The notes under the pieces are model-generated. The model worked only from the letters and a program-made list of their open reading frames with translations, ran no database searches and was not told the DNA's origin. Shown one piece after another: positions 1 through 6,262 of a stretch of 6,820 bases of DNA; the first letter of the stretch is position 1; each line of letters opens with the position of its first letter. Where the stretch lies: contig DJAM01000139.1 in NCBI GenBank assembly GCA_002429595.1, positions 1 to 6,820 on the forward strand. Direction: 5' to 3'. The position numbers were made by a program, and so were the translations under genes. This DNA is from Coxiellaceae bacterium UBA6002 (GTDB taxonomy: Bacteria > Pseudomonadota > Gammaproteobacteria > UBA6002).

Positions 1-2
1 AT

Positions 3-38
3 TTTGGTGAAATTGCCGTGGGTGATAACTTTGTTTAA
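3..38 (+). CDS. Possible 3' tail of an upstream gene (partial)
   Basis: Read from base 3, the sequence gives an open frame ending FGEIAVGDNFV followed by a TAA stop at 36-38. The composition looks coding-like, but eleven residues cannot prove a gene. A second frame, from base 1, also stays open up to a TAA at 58-60, so the choice of frame is uncertain. No function can be proposed. Confidence 0.25.
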   Translation, partial: FGEIAVGDNFV

Positions 39-77
39 TTCACACTTAATATTCTGTTAAGTCAATTCAAGTATGAT
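34..77 (+). promoter_or_regulatory. PmrA-like tandem box and -10 element upstream of the first gene
   Basis: CTTAATATT at 45-53 matches the half-site consensus (cTTAATatT) described for the Legionella/Coxiella response regulator PmrA. Related cores lie exactly 11 bp to either side: TTAAT at 35-39 and TTAAG at 57-61. This gives a three-fold direct repeat with one-helical-turn spacing. A -10-like TATGAT follows at 72-77, and no good -35 hexamer is visible about 17 bp upstream of it, as expected for an activator-dependent promoter. The start codon is 27 bp downstream of the -10. PmrA control is inferred from the motif. The outer repeats match only the TTAA core, so a chance AT-rich match cannot be excluded. 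Confidence 0.5.
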
Positions 78-104
78 AAGGCATATTCGAAAGAGAGCTT
101 CAAT

Positions 105-1556
105 ATGAAATGGGCAGAAATTCTAAGATTTCCTATTCAAGACATAGAAAACTTTTTGCAAATTACACCAGCTCATCAAAAAGATGATGATGGTCACGAT
201 TTCTGGGAAACATTGATTCTAGAAAGTCGCAACCGTCCTGCCAATGATGTCTATTTAAACCACCTCGTTCAAGTTCTCAATAAAGTCCTTAATGACGAAA
301 AATATAAAATCACCAATACCAGAAAAGTGGGACTTATATTTTTTGGAATCAAACATTCCGGCGATACTCAACTACTTGCCGGTTTACACCGCAATGTAGG
401 CATAGAAGAAGTTATTGACGAAAATGGCGATAATCTCTTAGCTGCTGCTTTAAAAGGATCCAGCTTAGGAATAGCAAATTGGTGCCTAAATAAGATGAAG
501 AACTATCTTGTTAGCTTACGCGAAGTCGACCGGGTTGCAATTCTAAATTCTTTTGCATGGAAATTTCCGAATAAATTGTCTGCCACATTTGAGTACATTA
601 ATGCGGATGTTCTTACTTCGAGAGAGTACTACATCAGCAAGGAAGAACCTACTGCACCTCTTGACAAAGAAAAAATTTTAAACAATTTTAATGACTTTAG
701 AAATATTCAATTAAACGAAATTGCTTTAATACTGGAAGCCAAATCGAAACAGTCAATTTATATTATCACTCGAGATAATATGCCTGCTTTAGTAGATTGC
801 TTGTTAATGTTACTAAAAAACAATACTCGGCAAAATCAATTCAAGTTTCAATTAATTTATTATGCTTCCCATACTTTCTATGGAGAGATTGTAATAGATA
901 AGAACACTACTCCTCCTAAGTTAAAAATTTTTAACTGTGATCCCGTCCTTTATCAATCAATAAGCGAGCATTTTGTATTTCCTCATTTACGAGAATTGGC
1001 AGCGTATTCCACGGTTGAACTATACCTATCTAATGAATTGATTCAAAAAGCTGGCGGCTGCTGTCATTGTCTAGCAGTTGAAGGATGTTGCTTATTAGCA
1101 ACCCAAAAAAACGCCGATGATATTTATGAATTTATGAAACGGGAAGGTACGACCTCAAAGATTAATGGTTTTACGGTTATCCGAGGAGCAATCCATCCAA
1201 GATTAAAACGTAGCTCCCATGTTTACGAAGATGAAACCAAGGGCATGACTTTCTTCAGAGGAATTAAAAGTTCGATTATTAATTCTGTCGAAGTAGGGAG
1301 CATGGTGGTCAACAAGCGCGAGGAAACAGCTGCAGCATCAGTGAGTAAAGAAATCACAGAGCTTAGTGGTAAATTTACCAACAATCGTATTGAGCGCAAA
1401 CGAGATGGTTACAAAGACAAAGTAGCTCTTTTACTACAGTCTGGCAAAATTCAAACGTATGATGACTTGCAAAGGATCATTGCAAAACGAAATATTGTTG
1501 GCTTACTAGATTATTGTAGAAATCAGTGCTCAGAGCCTCTCACGTTATCCTCTTAA
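105..1556 (+). CDS. Putative CE-clan (Ulp1/YopJ-like) cysteine protease or acyltransferase, candidate effector
   Basis: This 483-aa protein belongs to no family I can name by overall sequence. A core at residues about 245-335 can be aligned to clan CE enzymes (SUMO/ubiquitin-like proteases and YopJ acetyltransferases). The candidate residues are His256 in a strand-like SHTFYGEIVID segment, Asp279 after KIFNC, Gln314 as oxyanion-hole residue, and nucleophile Cys320 (or Cys319) in QKAGGCCHC. Gln is six residues before Cys320, as in Ulp1, and the His-Asp and Asp-Cys spacings (23 and about 41) resemble those families. Residues about 84-128 look like a degenerate ankyrin repeat (DENGDNLLAAALKG). 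No signal peptide or membrane segment is seen. The C-terminus is polar (EPLTLSS), compatible with Dot/Icm export. An AAGAGAG ribosome-binding site at 91-97 supports this ATG. Function is inferred from motif order only; the usual Gly after Cys is His here, so activity could be altered or lost. Confidence 0.6.
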   Translation: MKWAEILRFPIQDIENFLQITPAHQKDDDGHDFWETLILESRNRPANDVYLNHLVQVLNKVLNDEKYKITNTRKVGLIFFGIKHSGDTQLLAGLHRNVGIEEVIDENGDNLLAAALKGSSLGIANWCLNKMKNYLVSLREVDRVAILNSFAWKFPNKLSATFEYINADVLTSREYYISKEEPTAPLDKEKILNNFNDFRNIQLNEIALILEAKSKQSIYIITRDNMPALVDCLLMLLKNNTRQNQFKFQLIYYASHTFYGEIVIDKNTTPPKLKIFNCDPVLYQSISEHFVFPHLRELAAYSTVELYLSNELIQKAGGCCHCLAVEGCCLLATQKNADDIYEFMKREGTTSKINGFTVIRGAIHPRLKRSSHVYEDETKGMTFFRGIKSSIINSVEVGSMVVNKREETAAASVSKEITELSGKFTNNRIERKRDGYKDKVALLLQSGKIQTYDDLQRIIAKRNIVGLLDYCRNQCSEPLTLSS

Positions 1557-1603
1557 GGAGAGGTTAACTGCAATCCTGACTGGTATTTTGTTCTAGGCAG
1601 TTT

Positions 1604-1620
1604 ATATTAAAAATTAATGT
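1604..1620 (+). promoter_or_regulatory. AT-rich inverted repeat upstream of LRR gene 1
   Basis: ATATTAA, a three-A centre, then TTAATGT form a near-perfect inverted repeat. The equivalent in copy 2 (3591-3607) is perfect, with TTAATAT as the right arm. It is preserved in both units about 100 bp before the start codon, so it may be an operator or part of the promoter. AT-rich DNA forms such arms easily, and no convincing -35/-10 pair could be fixed nearby. Confidence 0.35.
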
Positions 1621-1694
1621 TTTTATAGACAGTAACCTAAGGTAGTACTAATATTGATATTTTTATGGCTAGGCCCAGAAGAAACAGATCTTAG

Positions 1695-1703
1695 CCCCCC
1701 CCC
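1695..1703 (+). repeat. Nine-C homopolymer in the 5' region of LRR gene 1
   Basis: A run of nine C interrupts otherwise AT-rich DNA, 17 bp before the start codon. Copy 2 has the same length of run at 3679-3687, 18 bp before its start. Tracts of this kind are prone to slippage and can alter expression when placed in promoters or leaders. Here it is non-coding relative to the LRR frame, because an in-frame TGA stands at 1715-1717. Confidence 0.7.
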
Positions 1704-1709
1704 AATTTA

Positions 1710-1727
1710 ATGAGTGAAAAATGCTAG
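1710..1727 (+). other. Five-codon mini-ORF overlapping the LRR gene 1 start
   Basis: ATG AGT GAA AAA TGC TAG encodes MSEKC and overlaps the LRR start codon at 1721 in another frame, ending six bases into the gene. Copy 2 retains it at 3695-3712 as MSERC. Its GAGTGA is the only weak Shine-Dalgarno-like sequence before the LRR start, so the mini-ORF may be incidental to that site. Otherwise it could couple or limit translation. Confidence 0.35.
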
Positions 1728-3484
1728 AACCAATCCAATCAGGCAGTCATGCCGTGACCAGCACCCAAGCGTTACATGGGTTACTCACTGTCAGGAATAT
1801 TATAACCCTTGAAATTAGTGACGAGGCAATTCTTGAATTTGCGATGATCACCAGAGTCATTACTCAAAACAGAGATAGCCTGGTCACGTTAACGTTAAAT
1901 GGCGGGTCTAGAGAGTTCACAGTCAGCTCGGAAGCTAGTGAAGCCTTAGCAGGCGCTATTCAAAGCTGCCAAAACCTACGAAGCTTAACGATTGAACATT
2001 TTTTCAATTCTTTTCGGCAACATATTAAACATTTCTGTCTCTGCTTGAAGGACCTTCCAGGGCTAAATGAACTAAATTTTCAGAATACTTTTCTGGGAGA
2101 GTATGCAACTGACTTATTAAAAATTATAGAAACCCACACGAATCTTAGGGAAGTCAACCTTCGTAATACTGCCTTAATATACAGCGCAAATTGGTATCAA
2201 GTAACTACGACACTTCGTAATAATAGCAGCCTTGAAGTACTCGACTTAATAGGGAATGCAACAAGATTATTAGCGGTACGTAGTGTTATTGACGGAATTA
2301 CTTCAGCAAGCAACAAAATTAGAAGTTTAAAATGGTGCTTTTTAGAGTTGGCGGAGGGTGAAACTTTACATTGGGAATCAGACAAACGTGTAAACTGGCA
2401 GGAAGATAAAGCTAGAGATGCCCAACTTGTTAGTCTTCTAAAACGTGTTGAGACCTATCGCCGTACAGGTGAACATCTTTTGATCTCAGATTATAGAATT
2501 GCTAAAGATAGTTTTGCTGAACTCATGGTATTAATTGCGGAACGAAATGACCCAACATCTAAAACGGAATTGACGATCTCTATCAGCAATGAATATAATT
2601 TTAATTTGGCATTGCTAACTGCCAGAATCGCACGACATACCAAAAGTCTGCGCGAATTAAACATAATTGTAGGCAGCATCGAAAACGATAATCCACGGTT
2701 CTGCAACCAAGACTTCACAAAATTTATTAACACCATAAGAAGTTGCACTCAGCTTTGTGAACTTAAGCTTGAGCATCTACAAGGAACTTTTAAAGGTGAA
2801 AGTATGGCTGCACTGCTACGCGCAGTTGCCAGCCTACCTAGGTTACAAGTATTAAGCTTGGATAAAACGTATGTCGGCCCTGCTGGCATGAATGTCTTAG
2901 CAGAACTCATGCGCAAAAATATAATTACTCGACTTGTCTTATCACTTTCAGGATTCGTTAATAACTACTGTTTCGAAGTGCTAGCAACTGCAATCCAATC
3001 AAATACTTCTTTAGAAACACTGATCTTAGGCAAATCCCCGATGACTGCCATGTGGGTGCAAATTTTAACCCAAGGTGTACGCACTAGAAATTCGAACACG
3101 CCACTGCTTCTAGTGTGGACAGCATCTGAAAAAGACACAATGGAATCGCAAATGCTAGCGATGTGTGATGATTTGATCGATCCCAACGAGAAAGGACACC
3201 TTGAATGGAGAAGGAGGACTTTAGAACTTTATTGGGTTCAAAGAAGGGTTGATCTAACTCCAAACTGGCTTGAGCTACAACGCTTTATCAAAACCACAAC
3301 TTATCAGCAATTGTCAGGTGTTCTACCTCGGGAAGACCCTAAAAAAGAGCAAGATGTCGCTATTGAAATGAAACCTGTTGCAACTCCTAGCTCACATTTG
3401 CTTACTAGACCAAAGGCGAGTTACGGCACAGCGGCAAGTGTTAGCACGCCTTCAAAAGACAAAAAAAGTGGTCTGTCTTTGTAA
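1721..3484 (+). CDS. Leucine-rich-repeat protein, tandem paralogue 1 (candidate effector)
   Basis: This 587-aa soluble protein is built on LRRs of ribonuclease-inhibitor type. LxxLxL strands lie near residues 54, 86, 115, 142, 171 and 200, and again near 284, 310, 345, 375, 402 and 431. The spacing is mostly 27-30 residues, with helix-like stretches between, as in RI/NLR-type repeats. A charged insert at 206-283 splits the two blocks. The tail after about 535 is rich in Ser, Thr, Pro and Lys (SVSTPSKDKKSGLSL), probably disordered, and could hold a type IV secretion signal. No signal peptide, membrane helix or catalytic domain is recognised, so a protein-binding scaffold role is inferred. The start is fixed by an upstream in-frame TGA at 1715-1717; the ribosome-binding site is weak. 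The gene is the paralogue of the next one (479 of 587 residues identical, no gaps). No specific partner can be named. Confidence 0.85.
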   Translation: MLEPIQSGSHAVTSTQALHGLLTVRNIITLEISDEAILEFAMITRVITQNRDSLVTLTLNGGSREFTVSSEASEALAGAIQSCQNLRSLTIEHFFNSFRQHIKHFCLCLKDLPGLNELNFQNTFLGEYATDLLKIIETHTNLREVNLRNTALIYSANWYQVTTTLRNNSSLEVLDLIGNATRLLAVRSVIDGITSASNKIRSLKWCFLELAEGETLHWESDKRVNWQEDKARDAQLVSLLKRVETYRRTGEHLLISDYRIAKDSFAELMVLIAERNDPTSKTELTISISNEYNFNLALLTARIARHTKSLRELNIIVGSIENDNPRFCNQDFTKFINTIRSCTQLCELKLEHLQGTFKGESMAALLRAVASLPRLQVLSLDKTYVGPAGMNVLAELMRKNIITRLVLSLSGFVNNYCFEVLATAIQSNTSLETLILGKSPMTAMWVQILTQGVRTRNSNTPLLLVWTASEKDTMESQMLAMCDDLIDPNEKGHLEWRRRTLELYWVQRRVDLTPNWLELQRFIKTTTYQQLSGVLPREDPKKEQDVAIEMKPVATPSSHLLTRPKASYGTAASVSTPSKDKKSGLSL

Positions 3485-3505
3485 TCACATGTTATTACAT
3501 TTTTT
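3480..3505 (+). terminator. Terminator-like hairpin at the stop of LRR gene 1
   Basis: TGTAAT (3480-3485) pairs with ATTACA (3494-3499) around an eight-base loop and is followed by six T. The stem includes the TAA stop codon. It is AT-rich and weak for an intrinsic terminator, but it is identical in copy 2 and marks the end of the duplication. Confidence 0.45.
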
Positions 3506-3590
3506 CAATTTTTTAAGACCTGAAATGTCTTTAGCAGTTCCTGCAGAAATGAATGATATTGATCTCAATATCTCGGGATGCATGCGGTTT

Positions 3591-3607
3591 ATATTAAAAA
3601 TTAATAT
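3591..3607 (+). promoter_or_regulatory. AT-rich perfect inverted repeat upstream of LRR gene 2
   Basis: ATATTAA and TTAATAT flank a three-A centre. This is the counterpart of the 1604-1620 element, with one arm base restored to perfect symmetry. Its right arm with the next base contains TTAATATT, which resembles a single PmrA half-site, but no second half-site stands 11 bp away. The control is therefore unassigned. Confidence 0.35.
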
Positions 3608-3678
3608 TTTTATAGACAGACATCTAAGGTAGTATTATTATTGATATTTTAATAGCTAGGCCTGGAGACAGATCTTAG

Positions 3679-3687
3679 CCCCCCCCC
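3679..3687 (+). repeat. Nine-C homopolymer in the 5' region of LRR gene 2
   Basis: This is the same nine-C run as in unit 1, preceded in both by AGATCTTAG. It lies 18 bp before the start codon, one base further than in unit 1 because of an extra T after the tract. It is non-coding. Retention of exactly nine C in both copies points either to a recent common origin or to a functional length. Confidence 0.7.
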
Positions 3688-3694
3688 TAATTTA

Positions 3695-3712
3695 ATGAGT
3701 GAAAGATGCTAG
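3695..3712 (+). other. Five-codon mini-ORF overlapping the LRR gene 2 start
   Basis: ATG AGT GAA AGA TGC TAG (MSERC) overlaps the LRR start at 3706, matching the mini-ORF of unit 1 with one Lys-to-Arg change. It is recorded as a conserved arrangement; translation is not demonstrated. Confidence 0.35.
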
Positions 3713-5469
3713 AACCAATCCAATCAGGTTGTCATGCCGCCACCTGCGCCCAAGCGTTACACGGGTTACTTACTGTCAGGAATATTGCAACGCTTGAAAT
3801 TAGTGACGAGGCAATTCTTGAATTTGCGACTATCACCAGAGTCATTACTCAAAACAAAGATAGCCTGGTCACGTTAACGTTAAATGGCGGGTCTAGAGAG
3901 CTCACAGTTAGCGCGGAAGCTAGTGAAGCCTTAGCAGACGCTATTCAAAGCTGCCAAAACCTACGAAGCTTAACGATTGAACATTTTTTCAATTCTTTTC
4001 GGCAACATATTAAACATTTCTGTCTCTGCTTGAAGGACCTTCCAGCGCTAAATGAGCTAAATTTTCAGAATACTTTCCTGGGAGAGTATGCAACTAACTT
4101 ATTAAAAATTATAGAAACTCACAAGAAACTTAGGAAAGTTAATCTGTCTAATACTGCCTTAATATACATGTTGAATTGGGATCAATTAACAAGCACGCTT
4201 CAAAATAATTACAGTATTGAAGAACTCGATTTAAGCGGGAATGCAACAAGATTATTAGCAGTCCGTAGTGTTCTTGACGGAGTTGTTTCTGAAAATAACA
4301 AGATTCGAACTTTAATTTGGTCTTATTTAGATTTAGCAGAGGGTGAAACTTTACATTGGGAATCAGACAAACGTGTAAACTGGCAGGAAGATAAAGATCG
4401 AGATAGTGAGGTTGATCTTCTTTTAGAGGAAGTAAAAACCTATCGCCGCACAGGTAAACATTTATTAGCTGTAGATTATAAAATCGCAAGGGTTAAATTC
4501 ACTGAACTAATGGCATTTATTGCAGAACGAAATGATCCAACACCTAAAACAAGCTTATCGATCACTATCAGTAATGAACATCATTTCGATTTAGAATTGC
4601 TTGCTGCCAGAATCGCGCGACATAGCAAAAGTCTGCGTGAATTAAACATAGTTGTAGATAGCATCGAATACTACAACCCATCGTTCCTCGATCGAAGCTT
4701 CACAAAATTTATTAACACCCTAAGAAGTTGCACTCAGCTTTGTGAACTTAAGCTTGAGCATCTACAAGGTATTTTTAAAGGTGAAAGAATAGCTGCACTA
4801 CTACGCGCAGTTGCCAGCCTACCTAGGTTACAAGTATTAAGCTTGGATAAAACGTACGTCGGCCCTGCTAGCATGAATGCCTTAGCAGAACTCATGCGCA
4901 AAAATATAATTACTCGCCTTGTCTTAGCACTTTCAGGATTCGTTAATAACTACTGTTTCGAAGTGCTGGCAACTGCAATCCAGTCAAATACTTCTTTAGA
5001 AACACTGATCTTAGGCAAATCACCGATGACCGCCATGTGGTTGCAAATTTTATCTCAAGGTGTACGCGCTAGAAATTCTAACACGCCATTAAATCTAGTC
5101 TGGATAGCATCTGAAAAAGACACAATGGAGTCGCAAATGTTAGCGATGTGTGGTGATTTGATCGATCCGAGAGACAAAGGACAGCTTCGATGGCAGAAGC
5201 GTACTTTAGAACTTTATTATGATCAAAGATCGGTTGATCTAACCCCGAACTGGCGTGAGCTACAACGCTTTATCAAAGCCACTACTTATCAGCAATTGTC
5301 AGGTGTTCTACCTCCGGGAGATCCTAAAAAAGAGCGAGATGTCGCTATTGAAATGAAACATGTTGCAACTCCTAGCTCACATTTGCTTAATAGACCAAAG
5401 GTGAGTTATGGCACAGTGGCAAGTGTTAGCACGCCTTCAAAAGACACAAAAAGTGGTCCGCCTTTGTAA
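3706..5469 (+). CDS. Leucine-rich-repeat protein, tandem paralogue 2 (candidate effector)
   Basis: This 587-aa protein is collinear with paralogue 1 and has the same two RI-type LRR blocks, charged middle insert and Ser/Thr/Pro/Lys tail (SVSTPSKDTKSGPPL). Hand-counted identity per successive 100 residues is about 90, 79, 67, 84, 87 and 83% (last block 87 residues). Change is therefore strongest in residues 201-300, around the insert and the start of the second LRR block. Inside that variable part, residues 210-230 (AEGETLHWES to QEDK) are invariant. It has its own complete upstream region, so it is probably transcribed separately from paralogue 1, and it converges with the glutathione S-transferase gene. 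Diversified binding specificity after duplication is an inference; no catalytic motif is seen. The start ATG follows an in-frame TGA, as in paralogue 1. Confidence 0.85.
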   Translation: MLEPIQSGCHAATCAQALHGLLTVRNIATLEISDEAILEFATITRVITQNKDSLVTLTLNGGSRELTVSAEASEALADAIQSCQNLRSLTIEHFFNSFRQHIKHFCLCLKDLPALNELNFQNTFLGEYATNLLKIIETHKKLRKVNLSNTALIYMLNWDQLTSTLQNNYSIEELDLSGNATRLLAVRSVLDGVVSENNKIRTLIWSYLDLAEGETLHWESDKRVNWQEDKDRDSEVDLLLEEVKTYRRTGKHLLAVDYKIARVKFTELMAFIAERNDPTPKTSLSITISNEHHFDLELLAARIARHSKSLRELNIVVDSIEYYNPSFLDRSFTKFINTLRSCTQLCELKLEHLQGIFKGERIAALLRAVASLPRLQVLSLDKTYVGPASMNALAELMRKNIITRLVLALSGFVNNYCFEVLATAIQSNTSLETLILGKSPMTAMWLQILSQGVRARNSNTPLNLVWIASEKDTMESQMLAMCGDLIDPRDKGQLRWQKRTLELYYDQRSVDLTPNWRELQRFIKATTYQQLSGVLPPGDPKKERDVAIEMKHVATPSSHLLNRPKVSYGTVASVSTPSKDTKSGPPL

Positions 5470-5490
5470 TCACATGTTATTACATTTTTT
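5465..5490 (+). terminator. Terminator-like hairpin at the stop of LRR gene 2
   Basis: TGTAAT at 5465-5470 pairs with ATTACA at 5479-5484 and six T follow, identical to the element of unit 1. The T-run overlaps the last two bases of the opposing gene's stop codon (5489-5491), so the two convergent genes almost touch. Confidence 0.45.
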
Positions 5491-6151
5491 AATAGCTTGA
5501 ACAAGCTAACTTAGAAATCTCCTTTTTAACATCTAATTCGCAAATCCTAAAACTTGCACGATTAAAGATTCTTTCAAGATAATGTGTTAAATTTGGCCAT
5601 TTTTTGAAAGATAATTCATAACCCGACAAATAAACATTCATTAAAATACAGCTTACAGATACATCCGCAATAGTAAAAAAGTCTCCTATTAAAAATTCAT
5701 TGACACCCAGTTCTTTTTCTAAGTAGTCAGCCATTGGTGGTAACTGTTGTGCAATAGCAGAATCGATAGCTTGAGCGTCAGGAGCGCGTTCACGATATAA
5801 ACGGACTAATACTGTTTGGTAATAACACGCAGCTGTAGCTTGAAAAAGTGCTGAATCAGCAAATTCTTCCAGCCACAAAGTTCTACCTAGCAACTCAGGA
5901 TTCTTTGGATAAAACGAAGGGTGTGAATATTTCGCATCGAGATAAGCGCAGATAGCTGATGAGTCAGACAAAATATAACCATCTTCTTGATAAACCGGAA
6001 TTTTACCTAAGGGACTAATTTTTTTGAATTCCTGGGGTAGTTCTAACATAGGATTGATGGGAATATTTACATATTCTAAGTTTTTCTCTATTAATAGAAT
6101 TTTTACTTTCCTTACAAAAACGGATGCTGGCGCCCCATAGAGTATTCTCAT
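5489..6151 (-). CDS. Glutathione S-transferase family protein
   Basis: This 220-aa cytosolic protein has the usual length and two-domain layout of bacterial glutathione S-transferases. These enzymes conjugate or otherwise use glutathione for detoxification or stress protection. The thioredoxin-like N-terminal domain (about 1-78) shows the opening MRILYGAPASVFVRKVKILL with Ser10 at the usual catalytic Ser/Cys site. It also shows the glutathione-site signature SPLGKIPV with the likely cis-Pro52, and DSSAI at 63-67 in place of the common ESxAI. The helical C-terminal domain carries the N-capping-type motif GDFFTIADVS at 156-165. A GAGAGG ribosome-binding site lies eight bases before the ATG (6160-6165 on this strand). 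The gene is divergent from the cupin gene across 111 bp. Substrate and class cannot be fixed from sequence reading. Confidence 0.9.
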   Translation of the reverse strand: MRILYGAPASVFVRKVKILLIEKNLEYVNIPINPMLELPQEFKKISPLGKIPVYQEDGYILSDSSAICAYLDAKYSHPSFYPKNPELLGRTLWLEEFADSALFQATAACYYQTVLVRLYRERAPDAQAIDSAIAQQLPPMADYLEKELGVNEFLIGDFFTIADVSVSCILMNVYLSGYELSFKKWPNLTHYLERIFNRASFRICELDVKKEISKLACSSY

Positions 6152-6262
6152 CTATTCATCCTCTCGTCATCAATATATTGCAACCTTCTGTAAATAGCTG
6201 TCACAAAAACTAAAGAGCATCTTCTATACTAATTTTTAAAGCATCATTAAGGAGATTTACTA
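6152..6262. promoter_or_regulatory. Divergent intergenic region between the GST and cupin genes
   Basis: These 111 bp must hold the start signals of both genes. For the cupin gene there is a -10-like TATACT at 6225-6230 and a strong AAGGAG ribosome-binding site at 6249-6254, eight bases before the ATG. No clear -35 hexamer is seen. For the minus-strand gene only the GAGAGG ribosome-binding site is convincing. No obvious shared operator was found. Confidence 0.45.

Larger units (their letters stand above)
1597..3505 (+). repeat. Tandem duplication unit 1 (LRR gene plus flanks)
   Basis: This is the first copy of a direct repeat of about 1.9 kb whose second copy is at 3584-5490. The similarity starts at the GC(A/G)GTTTATATT boundary about 120 bp before the coding region and stops right after the T-run of the 3' hairpin. 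The whole transcription unit is therefore duplicated. The only length differences are in the 5' non-coding part: three bases missing and one extra base in copy 2. No target-site duplications, terminal inverted repeats or transposase are visible at the ends. Confidence 0.92.
3584..5490 (+). repeat. Tandem duplication unit 2 (LRR gene plus flanks)
   Basis: This is the second copy of the unit at 1597-3505, separated from it by a unique 78-bp spacer (3506-3583). The coding parts align at a constant offset of 1985 bases with no indels. Identical blocks include 107 nt (3939-4045 against 1954-2060) and 58 nt (4339-4396 against 2354-2411). Confidence 0.92.

Noticed and set aside
1536..1563. CCTCTC/GAGAGG inverted repeat at the end of the 483-codon gene as a terminator
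   Set aside because: The stem is only six base pairs around a 16-base loop and is not followed by a T-run.
1602..1632. PmrA box upstream of the LRR genes
   Set aside because: Only one half-site-like TTAAT(A/G)TT is present and no second match lies 11 bp away; the inverted-repeat symmetry explains the sequence better.
1695..1703. C-tract slippage as a coding frame switch for the LRR protein
   Set aside because: An in-frame TGA between the tract and the ATG (1715-1717, and the same in copy 2) prevents any upstream extension, so only an expression-level effect is possible.
2197..3186. Several short minus-strand open frames inside LRR gene 1, and similar ones inside LRR gene 2 and the cupin gene
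   Set aside because: They are antisense shadows of well-supported genes, not conserved between the two paralogous copies, and lack initiation signals.
3515..3531. AAGAC/GTCTT hairpin in the spacer as a second terminator
   Set aside because: The five-base-pair stem is too weak and no T-run follows.
3378..3632. 84-codon plus-strand open frame spanning the end of LRR gene 1 and the spacer
   Set aside because: It overlaps the LRR gene in another frame, has no ribosome-binding site, and its counterpart is not maintained after unit 2.
1597..5490. Composite mobile element carrying the LRR genes
   Set aside because: No transposase, terminal inverted repeats or target-site duplications are visible; a simple tandem duplication suffices.
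5493..5508. TAGCTTG-AA-CAAGCTA palindrome as terminator of the minus-strand GST gene
   Set aside because: It lies within the last codons of that gene, and on the minus strand it is followed by A-rich sequence, not T.
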